NCBI GenBank assembly: GCA_024734495.1
Contig: JALMQS010000128.1
Coordinates: 20,339,573-20,403,572 of the forward strand
Origin: Forficula auricularia
Lineage: Eukaryota; Arthropoda; Insecta; Dermaptera; Forficulidae
DNA: 64,000 nucleotides
Direction: 5' to 3'
Within the stretch, counting starts at the first letter, position 1. Each line of letters starts with the position of its first letter. The translations under genes were made by a program, and so were the position numbers. The notes under the pieces were generated by a model. It saw only the letters and a list, made by a program, of their open reading frames with translations. It was not told where the DNA came from and searched no databases. Positions 52,782 through 64,000 of this stretch are shown here, piece by piece.

Positions 52782-54016
52782 CCCTAGATCATGGCTGTCC
52801 AACCCGTGGCCTGAGGTCCGCATGCAGCCCAGCAATGCAATGTGTGTGGCCCAACATAAAATCATAAACTTCCTTAAAACATTAAGATTTATATGTAGAG
52901 ATATATTTATTCCCATTTTCGAAATATGAATGTATATTTGTAGAATAAATGAAGCTTTTTTCAAGAATGAAATTCATTAAAAGTAAAATTATAAGCTCAA
53001 CTATATAAGATAAAAAAAAATAATGAAGTTTCGAATATTTAAAAATTCTTCTTCTTCTCATATTTACATTTTCTAAAATATTTATTATTTCAGTAATTTA
53101 TTATATATGCTACGACACTAACCAAGTATATAGTTATATCATTCCGGTAAAAGGAGACAAGGAATTGGGTTTTTCTAGAACAATCACCATTAATTGATAA
53201 TTTCTCTATTGGACTAAAACTTGTCAGGACTTGTCTCTTAGATCTATGCATGTTCCTACATGTCAATAGATAATGGATAGTCAGGCATTATTATATACGT
53301 GACCCTTTTAAAAAATAAATTAACATTTCTCAAATCCTTCTTTTATCCCATTCAATTTAAACCAGGGCTGTCCAACCCGTGCCCCAATTAAAGTCATAAA
53401 ATTCCTTAAAACTTTGAGATTTATATGTATAGATACTGGAAAAGACACAACAAAATTTGACCTGATAATTTTTTTTCTCTAAAATAAGAAATCTGAAAAT
53501 CTTCTGTGCAGTTTTCGAAAAATAAAAGTGCTAATTTTAAATTTTGAATTTTGGAACTAGATTTCAAGATTTCCGAAAAAAAAATCATCATTTTGTTCTA
53601 TTTTCGACTTCATTTTCATTAGAAATAAATTTTTTTACTTGCAAACTTTCTGATTGAATGTTCGAGAACAACACCGATCTGAAAGAAAAATTGAATATTG
53701 TCTGTTTATTAGAATTTTATATTAATTATCTATCCAGGAAAAATATAAACAAATACTAATACATAATACCACTTTTTGTAAGTATGTAGGTATGTATTTA
53801 GATATACGAGAAGCTATTTTCAAGTATAAAATTTACGAAAAGTAAAATTAGAAGCTCACTATGAGCTAAAAAATAATAAAGTTCTTATTTCTACATTATC
53901 AACTAACTTTTTTGAATTACAAATATCAATAGAATTATAATATTTTATCCGCGATCCGAGACAATTTTTTTCTTCAAATGTGGTAAGTCAAAATGTTGGA
54001 CACGCCTGCCCTAGAT
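52782..54016. mobile_element. Non-autonomous hAT element (1219 bp), 8-bp duplications
   Basis: Perfect target duplication CCCTAGAT (52782-52789, 54009-54016). Ends CATGGCTGTCCAAC and inverse of CAGGCGTGTCCAAC. An internal second start 'cagggctgtccaacccgtg' at about 53364, followed by sequence matching 52860-52890, shows a tandem or nested second copy. No transposase. Confidence 0.82.
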
Positions 54017-54572
54017 GGTCAATCTTTTAATCGAAATGATTGAGTCAAGCATGAGTGACCGTCTAGGAACCCGTTTAATGCTTGAGTCAATCATTGACGA
54101 TGATTGATAGAAAGTTTGATTGAAGTAAATGTTTGAAGAGGCGCATGACTGTCTAGAAGGGTTTTGATCAATTCTACTATTCTAATTTAATAGAGAAGTA
54201 ATTACACCAAGTGATATTTCGAAAATCTAATGTTAAAATATAAGGTTCATTTTATACAACATAATTTAAGGTATTCTGTTATATGTAAACATTATCTATA
54301 CGTGTTGGATATCTTTAATATTTTTGATTATTAAATATTCGGGAGTTTTACAGCCTTATTGGAGTGACACTTTACAAGAAATTCATTATTTAAATCAGAA
54401 AGTAAGTGAGAAATTTCCTGGAATAAAACATAGGAATACAGTGTGTAATATAAAAATAAGTGTGAGAATAGGGAGTTAGTAAAATCTAATGCTGTTGTAA
54501 ATAAAATGAAATCAAAATAAATATAATAATTATAATTAAAATTAGAGAAAGAAGAAAAAATGTATAGAGAAA
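54017..54572. other. AT-rich stretch
   Basis: Nothing recognised; it may include the body of the SINE whose head lies at 54573-54655. Confidence 0.4.
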
Positions 54573-54655
54573 AGGAATAGCCGGTGTTTAAACCCGGGTA
54601 CTCACGAAACCGACGAGAAGCTCTAACCAACTGAACTACAAGTCTCGGAACTCAA
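54573..54655 (-). repeat. tRNA-like head of a SINE
   Basis: Minus strand 'tgtagttcagttggttagag' is a strong A box region. A B-box-like 'gggtttaaacacc' follows at tRNA spacing. The B box departs from GGTTCRA, so a SINE or decayed tRNA copy is likelier than a functional tRNA gene. Confidence 0.5.
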
Positions 54656-54784
54656 CTCAATGCCTAATGATTATATGAAGATGGAATTTCATTAGTGTAA
54701 TTTTTTCTTTATTTTCGCGCTTCTACAGTGGCGCAACCAAGATTTTGTCCTGTGAGGGGCTAACACACACCGACACCCTTATAA

Positions 54785-55775
54785 TATATATATATGGCTG
54801 ATGACTTAAAACTGTTCAAAGTTATTCATTCTATAAATGATTGTCAAACTCTATAATTAAATTTGAATAATTTCAATGCCTGATTCACTGATAATGCTCT
54901 CACTGAACGAAACCAAGTGTAAATTCATAAACTTCTCCAGGGCAACACATTTGTCAAAATTTACATATTCAATAGACAACTACAAATTACTAAGCGTTGA
55001 TAATATTAGGGACTTGGGTGTGATCTTCGATACTAAATTGACATTCGTCCCACACATAAATAACATTGTTAGTAAAGCTCGTAAAACCTTAGGTTTCATC
55101 ACGCGGATAACCTCATCCTTTCGAAACATAGATGCCCTCAAATTCTTGCTCGTTGCTCTCGTGAGAAGTAAACTTGAATACAGCAGTGTAATATGGAACC
55201 CCTACTATGGGGTACATAAGGCATCCTTGAAAAGGGTCCAGCATATATTTTTGAGGATGGTTAATTATAAACTATGCATAAGTAGGTATAGATAATTTGA
55301 ATTACGACTATCTAATTTCACACCTGAAATTCAACACACTGGAACACGTGATTACAATGACATTTCCTTCCTGCTTAAACTTATTTATGGGAAAATCGTG
55401 TGTCAAAAAATTCTATTTAGGATAAATTTTAGAATCCCATCACATAGCACGATATCCCAAAATATGTTTGTAATTCCACATCACTCGACTAATTTCGGTA
55501 AAAACAACGCCATTGACAGAATTCAAACACCAGCAAATAAACACTGGACCAATCTTGACCTTTCCAGCACAACTCCTCACCAACTTAAAAAAATCATCTT
55601 AAAACCATCAGCCACATTGTAAAAACCACTTCAGTGTAATAAGTTTTTCCCTGATATCTACCTGTTATTTTATTATATCCACATTGTTTTAATATTCTAT
55701 CCTGTATATGTTTCTTTTTCCGTATTGGACATCTTGTCCGTAAAACTAGCTTAACCAGCTAAATAAATATATATC
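54785..55775 (+). pseudogene. 5'-truncated LINE: reverse transcriptase end and C-terminal region
   Basis: Starts just before MADDLKLF (54794), the [YF]ADD active-site block of a non-LTR reverse transcriptase. After stops and a shift, frame 54876-55295 gives NETKCKFINFSRA, NIRDLGVIFDTKLTF, HINNIVSKARKTLGF, ALVRSKLEYSSVIWNPYY. These are conserved motifs of jockey/CR1-like LINEs ('DLGV.FD.KL.F..HI...V.KA.K.LGFI.R', 'LVRS.LEY.S..W.P'). Another shift leads to the last 74 codons to 55622. It ends 'taaccagctaaataaatata'. At least three frame breaks; inactive. Different family from 36072-37548. Confidence 0.8.
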
Positions 55776-56215
55776 AGTGGTGCGTGGTGAGTTTTCAACC
55801 ATAGGATGCTGTCCAAAAAGAACCCTTTATTTTTTAAAATTTTATTTTATTATTAGTCCTTTTTGTCAAATTCCTTGATACCCCCATCATAGAATTTTTC
55901 GCTACTTTTCAAATTTAATTTTAATTATATTTTTTTTACTTTTTATCATATAGGATATGGCCAATGAATGTTTTTATTGAAATTAAACACAGAATGGATG
56001 GTCTATCTTCACTTTGGCTAGTTCTGCTGATTGGTCTACTTCTTTTCATGGTTGAAAATAGGCGTTCAATCGATGAGTCAATATGTATTAAATCAAATAC
56101 TTGTGTTACAACATCTTTCATTCAAATATGACACGGTATGAAAATATTCTTGATGTTTTGAAATTTTAGGGATGCTCCGCATCTACAGCATCCATGGACC
56201 CCACGCCACAATATA
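55776..56215. mobile_element. hAT-like MITE next to the LINE end
   Basis: Left end CAGTGGTGCGTGGTGAG, right end inverse of 'ttgtggcgtggggtcc'; subterminal 'ccataggatgctgt' opposes 'acagcatccatgg'. Target duplication unclear among AT repeats. Confidence 0.5.
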
Positions 56216-56475
56216 CCGTATATATACACATTTTCGTAAAATGACAAAAATAATTTTTAGAAAATTTCAAAGTTAAATAATTTAATTTATATTTCAAAGT
56301 TATGTCTATAAATTAATTATCTTTTTACTTTTACTTTCATTTTTTCCTTGTTCTTAGGGGGGGCTTCAGCCTTCTTGTCCCCCTCTGTGGTTGCGCTACT
56401 ACCTATTTTTAGAGGGCTGATGAAAAAACATTTTTCTAGGTTTGGGTGCTGTAATTAAAAGGGAGCTGTTTATAA

Positions 56476-56655
56476 TACCGTATATTTCCGCAGTTAAGAC
56501 GACCAGATTAGACGAAATATATTTTATTTTTTAATGGTTTTAATTTATATAAATTTCAATTTAATTTTTTTGTATCTATCCTATAAGACAACCCCGGATT
56601 TTGGGAGTCTTGTTTTATGATTCAACTATCGTCTTATCTGACGAAATATACGGTA
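56476..56655. mobile_element. MITE with TACCGTATATTTC termini (180 bp)
   Basis: TACCGTATATTTCCGCAGTT at the left faces 'gacgaaatatacggta' at the right. 'taagacga' and 'gtcttat' motifs oppose inside. No coding. Confidence 0.7.
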
Positions 56656-58276
56656 ATTATTTAACAACCAAGCTTTTCTATTATATCAAGTGTCTATATA
56701 CTGTAAGTATAACTAAAAATATATAAATATGTAATCTTTATAAGATAATCTTTTGATCATATCATTTGTCCTGACCTTCTCAAATTAATTGATTTTAAAG
56801 TATCTTCTTATCAAACTCGTTTGAAATACTTTTAATTAATTGCATTTAAGCACCTGATACTTGAGAATTCTTGTATTATAAGCTCTGCGAAGCTAGCTGA
56901 GAAACAAACGACTTGAGGTTTCTCTAAAAAGGAAAATTGAATTAAAGTGATTAATAAAATTAGTGTAGAATTTTAAGAATGAGAATATTATTTACTTATT
57001 CATACATAGTAATACGTATGATGGAGTATTGTGATCATGGAGTAAAAATTAGTGTTAGTGTTTCTCAAAAACGACTGAGTTGATTTTGAATAAAAAAAAG
57101 CTTTTGAGAAATCACAGATTGAAATCCTACAAAGAAAACTTGTATAAAAAACCAAAAAGTAATATTTTGTGAGATATTAATTATATTATTACGAAATATT
57201 ACGAAACAAGTAAACAAAAATAATAATTATTACATGCAATTATTATTATTATTATTAATTATTACATTATTATTATTATTACATGCCTGTTTTGGAACAA
57301 TCTGATTATCGCGACTTTTTTCTATACTTTAAACTGGTTTTTAGCAATGCATTTAAAAAGTAAAAGTTGACTCTATTAGTGTCACTACAATGTCTGTATG
57401 TCTGTCCATCTGTCAGAACAGCTAAATAGGATAAAATTTGAAATTTAGAAATGATATGCATTCATTTACGTGCAAACCAAAAAAATATTAAAATGTTAAT
57501 CTCATGATTATTTTTGAGCGGGTTGAATTTCATGTGGAGTAAAAAATAAAAAATATTTACAAATATACTCATTATCCCCTTATCAACGGCAAATGAGAAT
57601 GAATTCGATATTTTCCGTATTTCGGAGTTATAAGGTACTTCAGTATCTCGTAATTTCCCTATGTATGACTCCAAATCGATCCCCTTTAATTCTTGTTTAA
57701 CTTAGCCTTTTAAGAAATCGTGAAATTGTCTTATATTAAATGCGATTTATTTATATTTTTTTAAATAAAAGTCAGAAGAGTCGATACAAACAACCCTTCG
57801 GATATAGCATATAATAAAAATTATTCATGGCGGCTAAAATGATTAAAAGATGAGATTTATATTGAAATATCATGAAGGATTAGTTGAATTCAAAGCTATG
57901 ACGTTTGGGTAAACGTTCAAAAAAATTTCAAAAATATCAATTGATATTCTTCCTCTTCTTTGATTAAACGACCATCAGATCCAGCTTCCTAGTCTGAACT
58001 GCCTAAAACCGATAAGATTTTGTTTTGAATTATTGTGTTGACTTTTTTATGAAGAAGGTCAAATACATAAATATTCCTTTAGAAATGTCAAAAGAATCGA
58101 ATAATCGCGTAAGATTTATTGTTTATTTGAAAAAATTTTGTTTGGCTTAGATCTCAGCCAAACAAAACTCGAATAACAGAATAATAAAGAGAAATCAATG
58201 GGGTTGTCCTCTGCTTGATTCAAATAAACATAATACCTACATATATGTAACGAATTTTTAAATCACACATAATTAA
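56656..58276. other. AT-rich stretch with (ATT)n run
   Basis: (ATT)n at about 57230-57285. A short fold-back 'gtttggcttagat..cagccaaac' and 'gttgtcctctgcttgat' lie near 58140-58220. No supported gene. Confidence 0.4.
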
Positions 58277-59212
58277 TTAGTACCTGGCCACCGAGCGATG
58301 CTCGGTAAATTTTTGCTTCAGTTAATAGCTATAAATTAATCACCGAAACCCCCCTCGCCCCCCGCACCACCATCACTTCACCCCACCTCCTGCACCCTCC
58401 CACCCCACCCCACACCTACACTCCCACTCCGCCCGAAAACACCGTACCTCCCCTGGCCCCCACCACTGAACCCCACCTCCTGCACTCCCACATCTACCCA
58501 CGCCCACGCACCCAGTTTTTGCATTTCTAGCCTTCAGTGGTCCACAGATTATGTGTATATAGGTATATAAATGAATACGGTATAATTTTTTTTTTACACT
58601 TTTTGAGTTAATCAATTAAATTGTCAAATTAATATTTGCGGGATTTAAAACTCGATTTTTTATAAATTAAATTTTTTTTTTAATTTTATTAAACCAATTA
58701 TTTTACATGAATTAATGTATACATTGTATTTTAGCTTCGACTCCGGAGATTACTTCTCCACCATCGAGTGTCCTTGTTCATCCTTTTAGTCCTTGTTTTT
58801 AATAAGAGGAAAAAACTAATTAAAGAAAAAAACCTCTTTTCCGATAATTATTCCAATTCCATTATTCCCTCACCACCCAATCAATTAAATTGCTTAATTT
58901 TTAATATATAATAATAATTGTAATAATCTTATTGTGGGATATAAAATTAAAATATCAATTATTTATTAAAGGGAAATTGAATAAAAATGTAAATAAACAT
59001 TTTTATCGAGACAACCACCTGTGAATAATTATTTAAATTAACAAAAAATCCATCAAAAACAACTTAGCCGAAGATGAGACCGTGACAGATCGAATGTCCA
59101 ACACAAAACCCTCCTAACCCGTGAATTTCATCCAAATCGTTAGAGCCGTTTTCGAGAACCCGACCGGATATATATATATATATACAAACTTTGCTCGTTT
59201 AATATAATAAGA
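58277..59212 (-). mobile_element. Non-autonomous Helitron, second subfamily
   Basis: The minus strand 5' end is TCTTATTATATTAAACGAG at 59212, in a (GATAA)n target. The 3' end is a perfect hairpin ACCGAGCATCGCTCGGT, nine bases, then CTAA at 58280-58277 followed by host T. A C-rich minisatellite (58345-58510) and 'tttttgcatttctagcctt' are shared with the CTAG-ended Helitrons; the ends are not. No Rep/Hel coding. Confidence 0.82.
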
Positions 59213-60023
59213 TAAGATAAGATAAGATAATTATTTATTGAACATGATCAAATAATACAATATAACTACGACATTTCGATTGGCTTATTCTCTTCTATTG
59301 TTTATATGTATCTATTAAAACTCTAGATTTTTCCTGAACCCAAAAATGACCAAGATATTGCGATTGCTGATTCAAGCTTATGATAGGTCGTGATGCTTGT
59401 TGCCTCCAGTTGTATACTATTTAGAAAAATGCTCAAAATATAAGATTCTAGGGCCTTTTCTAATCTGCACGAAATTTTTTACAGATATTCTTAGGACCTT
59501 GTGGAAATCCGGTGTAAACATTTACTACTTAATATATGTCTTGTAAAATTTAAAGATTTCATAGTGTATCTATTTATAAAATAAAATTACCTAGATCAAA
59601 AAATACTCTTTGAATTAAAAAACCAAATTTTTCTTTCTCTAACTATTCTAAAAATATTCTTACGCGCGTGACTAAAAAAAAACCAGATTTGTGTTTCTAA
59701 CTTTAAATTTTATTAAAATAAGCGCCTATACTTTTTTTAGTCATATAAGTAAGCAAATTTTTAGGATAAGGGGTAAAGAAAAATATATTTTTTGATCGTT
59801 AGTGCATTTTAAAATAAAATCGCTTTTGTTAATAGATTTATCTTTTTCGGCTTTAAAAATATCTCAAAAGTAGAGAAAAATAATTTTCAAGAATATTATT
59901 TTTCGTCCAGTTTCGAATTCCCAGGTGAGTTGTAGAATGTTTTTTATGGTTTCAATATGATAGTATTTTCAAAACAAACACCCGATTAAATTTTCTCTAG
60001 CTTCAGAGTTTCTTATTGTATAA
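59213..60023. other. AT-rich stretch
   Basis: Nothing recognised. Confidence 0.4.
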
Positions 60024-60359
60024 GGGGCCGTCCTTAAATTAGGTCACACAGTAAGTGGGGAGGGGGCATCTCAGATTTGTGACAAAATGTGACAAGGGGG
60101 CTCGAGAACCTTAAAAATTGTGATGTCACAAAAGTCAAATTAAAAATTTTTAAAAATTAAACTTAAAATATATTAAATCGCTTTCTTAGTTGAGATTAAT
60201 TTATAAAAAAAAATTCTACAATTATTAAATTATAGGGTACAAAAGTGATAGAGTGACGTCACAATAAAGGGGGCTCAATGAAAATATGACAGAATGTGAC
60301 ACAGGGAGAGGGTGGTCTAAAGATCTTGAAATTAGTGTCACGTAATTTATAGACGGCCC
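60024..60359. mobile_element. MITE with GGGGCCGTCC termini (336 bp)
   Basis: Left GGGGCCGTCCTTAAATTAGG, right inverse 'cgtaatttatagacggccc'. Internal 'gtcaca' motifs oppose ('gtgacaaaatgtgac' / 'atgtgacaca'). No coding. Confidence 0.65.
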
Positions 60360-60639
60360 ATAAAAGAGAAAATCAGAAAAAAAATTAAATTTTTAATCCT
60401 TAATTTAAAAAATTAAATCGCAAATAATTATTTAACAATTTAATTTAATCTCTTTACAGAGAGAGCTATCGAGTTAATAAGCGCTGAAATCCGGTACAGG
60501 TGTATTAATAAACTGCACCTCTGTTTAAAGTTTAAGCTTTCTACCTCACAGGAAACAAATAGCCAAATTATTAAAATTTCCTGAAAGCGTAGGTAGTAAA
60601 GATGTTTTGAAAAAAAATCACATTTTCCTTAAATTTTTG

Positions 60640-61560
60640 ACTAATTATAAAAAAAAATAAAACCGACTTCAAAAAACTTAAATGCAACAAATAAAATAAT
60701 AATAACTTAAAAATAAAATAAAATAAAATCCACTAAAAGGTATAAAATAATTATCTTATTTAGTTACAATTAAACGATGAAATATTAACATGAAATTAAT
60801 TTTTGAAGTCGGTGCCAAACAAACTATACCTATAAATGAGTGTACCCGCCAAACGTACTAAGTAATATCCGTCAAGTGCGATTCATAAAATGTATATGTT
60901 TGCCACCGACTTCAAAAAGTAATTTCATGTTAATATTTCGTCGTTTAGTTGTAACTAAATAAGATAATTATTTTAAACCTTTTAGTGGATTTTATTTTAT
61001 TTTATTTTTAAGTTATTATTATTTTATTTGTTGTATTTAAGTTTTTTGAAGTCGGTTTTACTTTATTTTTTTTTATAAAAATTATTTTTATTTTTATCTT
61101 TTTAGTGATGTTATTAATAGTGACTTAATATAAAACCTTGCATGCATCTCGTAAGAGAAAGCGTCAGGCGAATGAATCAGAAAATGATAATAAAATTCAA
61201 TTCATAAATATAGAAATTCTCTCGAAACGTTTGCGGGTTTTAAATGAATGTTATAAGATTTTTTTTATAAAAGATTTTATTTATCATAATTTCGATTATT
61301 TGCTCATAAGAATTGGAGATTTACGTTATTTCGTCGTTGATCATATCACCAGACCTTGGCCAAATTAATATGGTACCATTCTTAAGATATCCCTTTTCCA
61401 ATAAAAATAGAATAATCGAAATCGGTTCATAAACAAAGAAGTTAGGCCTGAATAAACCTAAGCAAAAAGGTCCAATACCAATGAAAAAACGGGACCAATC
61501 GGAAGCTAGACTGAACCCAATGCAAAATAAACTGCAACGGATCCTTGCTAAACTTTATCC
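60640..61560 (-). repeat. Repeat family Q, copy 3 (palindrome plus body)
   Basis: Palindrome 60657-61062 ('accgacttcaaaaaacttaa' facing 'ttaagttttttgaagtcggt'), then the inverse body to 'gggaccaatcggaagctaga' near 61500. A 76-codon frame at 61138-61368 (ASRKRKRQANESEND) shares its later part with copy 2 and may be a coding relic of the element. Confidence 0.6.
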
Positions 61561-62220
61561 GAATTCATTTGGAATATTAATATTCCCTAATGTTCCCTAA
61601 ATTTAAAATTTGTTATTAATATTTGTATTTCTTTAATATTAATCAGATATCACTGACTATTTGCAGTTCATGTTGACTTAAATTACAAATAGCCATCGAT
61701 TTTCAACTAATATTACATGTGTGTGTGTGAATGTGTATTTATAGTAAAAGCGAATATATTTTGAGGTTTCAATAACTCAATTAATTACCGATATCTGTCT
61801 CATTAAAAAATCAATATAATTCAGGTACGTTCATTCATTTTTACGCTATGTAAAATAATCTAATTTTTAGTTATAAATATTTTTTAATCTATATTAATTA
61901 ATTTTTATCATTTTTTTTTATTTAAATCTTTTATCATTTAAATCTAGACAAGAGAATCAACAATTGAATTAGTGTGTGATTTTCATGGGTCTTTATGAGT
62001 ACCACTAGTACTTTTAAACACTGCTAAATAATTAGTAATGATCAGTGAAAATCGAATAGAGTGCTTTAAACACAGTTAAAAAATTAGTAGTAATAAGTGA
62101 AAATCGAATGGCGTGGGTTAAACAAGGTAAAATAATTACAATACTAAGCAGATTAAGATTATCACGGAAGATAAGCTAAGAATACCTTTCACTAATTGTT
62201 CACGAAGGGTATATAAGAGT
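61561..62220. other. AT-rich stretch, shares 61545-61690 with 45346-45450
   Basis: Also holds a (GT)n run near 61715-61730 and two copies of 'cag.taa..aattagtaatga' to 'gtgaaaatcgaat' (62020-62110). Confidence 0.4.
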
Positions 62221-62221
62221 G

Positions 62222-62372
62222 GGGGAAATTGGCAGAATGAAAAGTGGGGAGAAGATAGGGACAGTGAGGGGGGATAGGGACTATGTTTTGGAGAGGAGGA
62301 GATAGGGACAGTGAGTAGGGGGAGATAGGGACAATGGTTTTGGAGTGGGGAGATGGGTAAGTATATAAGTGG
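62222..62372 (+). repeat. Purine-rich minisatellite
   Basis: Repeats of 'gggagatagggacagtg' and 'ggttttggag' with near-complete strand bias of G/A on the plus strand. Confidence 0.75.
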
Positions 62373-62589
62373 GAGTGATAGGCAGATTGGAAGTGAGTAT
62401 CAGCCAGTGACGGATGAAACATCAACTGTGAGTATTACAATATATCTTGTCCAACTTCATCCTACCTCTCAGCTGACTCTACACCTCAATAATAAACAAC
62501 TTTACATGAGTTTTATTAAGGAATTTGAGATTACGAATAGGTTTTCTTATTTTATGGAAAACCAAATTCATTATCAATGGGTAACGAGT

Positions 62590-64000
62590 AGGTGTGTACT
62601 TCTTTGTTCTTTTAGATAACAAAAGTACAAACCTACTTCAGGGCATGGCATCCCTGCCCACGTGAGCTCATGATTTTTTTATCAAGAGAATCATGTCCTA
62701 TCCCTAAACCTAATTAACTTCAATCCATGTTTTCACAGATCCTTATTCCTCAGGTAGTTGCTAAGTACAAACATACTTCAGGGCATGGCATTCCTGCCCA
62801 CGTGAGCTCATGATTTTTTATCAAGAGAATCATGTCCTACCGCTCAACCTAATTAACTTCAATCCATGTTTTCACAGACCCTTATTCCTCAGGTAGTTGC
62901 TCGTCCTTCTAATACTAACATTGAGATTACGAGTAAGGTTTTCTTATTTTATGAAAAACCAAATGCTTTATCAATGGGTAAAGAGTAGGTGTGTACCTCT
63001 TTGTTCTTTTAGATAACAAAAGTATAAACCTACTTCAGGGCATGGCATCCCTGCCCACGTGAGCTCATGATTTTTTTATCAAGAGAATCATGTCCTATCC
63101 CTAAACCTAATCAACTTCAATCCCTGTTTTCACAGATCTTTATTCCTCAGGTAGTTACTCGTCCTTCTAATACTAACATTGAGATTACGACTAAGGTTTT
63201 CTAATTTTATGAAAAACCAAATAAATGCTTTATCAATGGGTTACGAGTAGGTGTGTACCTCTTTGTTCTTTGAGATAACAAAAGTACAAACCTACTTCAG
63301 GGCATGGCATCCCTGCCCACGTGAGCTCATGATTCTTGTACCAAGAGAATCATGTCCTATCCCTAAACCCAATCAACTTCAATCCCTGTTTTCACAGATC
63401 CTTATTCCTCAGGTAGTTGCTCGTCCTTCTAATACTAACATTGAGATTACGACTAAGGTTTTCTTATTTTATGAAAAACCAAATTCTTTATTAATGGGTA
63501 ACGAGTAGGTGTGTACTTCTTTGTTCTTTTAGATAACAAAAGTACAAACCTACTTCAGGGCATGGCATCCCTGCCCACCTGAGCTCATGATTTTTTTTAT
63601 CAAGAGAATCATGTCCTATCCCTAAACCTAATCAACTTCAATCCATGTTTTCACAGATCCTTATTCCTCAGGTAGTTGCTCGTCCTTCTAATACTAACAT
63701 TGAGATTATGACTAAGGTTTTCTTATTTTATGGAAAACCAAATTCATTATCAATGGGTAACGAGTAGGTGTGTACTTCTTTGTTCTTTTAGATAACAAAA
63801 GTACAAACCTACTTCAGGGCATGGCATCCCTGCCCACGTGAGCTCATGATTTTTTATGAAGAGAATCATGTCCTATCCCTAAACCTAATCAACTTCAATC
63901 CATGTTTTAACAGATCCTTATTCCTCAGGTAGTTGCTCGTCCTTCTAATACTAACATTGAGATTATGACTAAGGTTTTCTTATTGTCAATGTGGTAACGA
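62590..64000 (+). repeat. Satellite array, about 259-bp monomer, open at the right edge
   Basis: 'acctacttcagggcatggca' or a variant recurs at 62631, 62771 (a 140-bp short monomer), 63028, 63290, 63548 and 63807. Spacing is 257-262 bp after the short one. Each monomer holds fold-backs 'gggcatggcatccctgccc' and 'catgatt...aatcatg', and splice-like signals 'tgttcttttag|', 'cac|gtgagc', 'ttttcacag|' and 'cctcag|gtag'. Monomers are highly similar. The array continues past the window. Confidence 0.85.

Larger units (their letters stand above)
54728..56400. mobile_element. MITE-like element split by later insertions
   Basis: Outer ends CAGTGGCGCAACCA (54728) and inverse 'tggttgcgctacta' (about 56387-56400). 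G-rich/C-rich subterminal parts 'gtgaggggc' and 'gggggggcttcagcc' also oppose. Inside lie a LINE (54785-55775) and a second MITE (55776-56215). Target duplication not resolved. Confidence 0.5.

Noticed and set aside
54573..54655. Functional tRNA gene
   Set aside because: The B box departs from consensus and acceptor pairing is not convincing.
59205..59232. Telomere-like repeat (GATAA)n
   Set aside because: Only a short microsatellite at a Helitron 5' end; insect telomere repeats (TTAGG) are not present.

Overview
The window looks like a TE-saturated, strongly AT-rich stretch of an animal genome, most likely an insect. The evidence is a BEL/Pao LTR retrotransposon (a lineage known only from animals), Helitrons with arthropod-style ends, Tc1/mariner and hAT derivatives, tRNA-derived SINEs, and one spliced coding exon with GT/AG borders. 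I see no operons, ribosome binding sites, CRISPR arrays, rRNA genes or intact tRNA genes. The species cannot be read from the sequence. Nearly everything reads as intron or intergenic DNA rebuilt by transposons. Layout: 1-9 kb holds a Helitron 3' end, one probable host exon (1443-1662, minus strand), SINE pieces, a palindrome with a hammerhead-like ribozyme motif, a near-perfect 903-bp mariner palindrome (4678-5580) and a LINE relic split by two hAT elements. 10-18 kb holds two Helitrons, a second hammerhead palindrome, a GC-rich CGT-repeat island (16985-17345, possible promoter or first exon) and two abutting hAT MITEs. 19-26 kb holds three large fold-back structures, one inserted in a Helitron and one bounded by direct repeats beside a hAT relic. 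27.4-34.0 kb holds a structurally complete BEL/Pao element on the minus strand (TSD AGTTT, two ~740-bp LTRs, adjoining primer-binding and polypurine sites). Its gag, protease, reverse transcriptase and RNase H regions are broken by two frameshifts, and it has no integrase. 34-46 kb holds three copies of a repeat carrying 120-bp subunits, a LINE 3' half, a pogo/mariner MITE, a 107-bp minisatellite, a second copy of the CTGATGA-type hammerhead and a 119-bp satellite that turns back on itself. 46-62 kb holds a small hammerhead-bearing retroelement with 13-bp target duplications, palindromic repeats, SINEs, hAT elements, a degraded LINE and another Helitron. 62.2-64.0 kb holds a purine-rich minisatellite and a ~259-bp satellite running off the right edge. 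No gene in the window cooperates with another in a pathway. What works together is the retroelement machinery: LTRs, priming sites and polyprotein in the BEL element, and self-cleaving-RNA motifs in the Penelope-type repeats. The most interesting signal is a set of six hammerhead-like motifs (two more are degraded) lying in three or four unrelated palindromic repeat families. In one copy, a palindrome arm begins within about two bases of the predicted ribozyme cleavage site.
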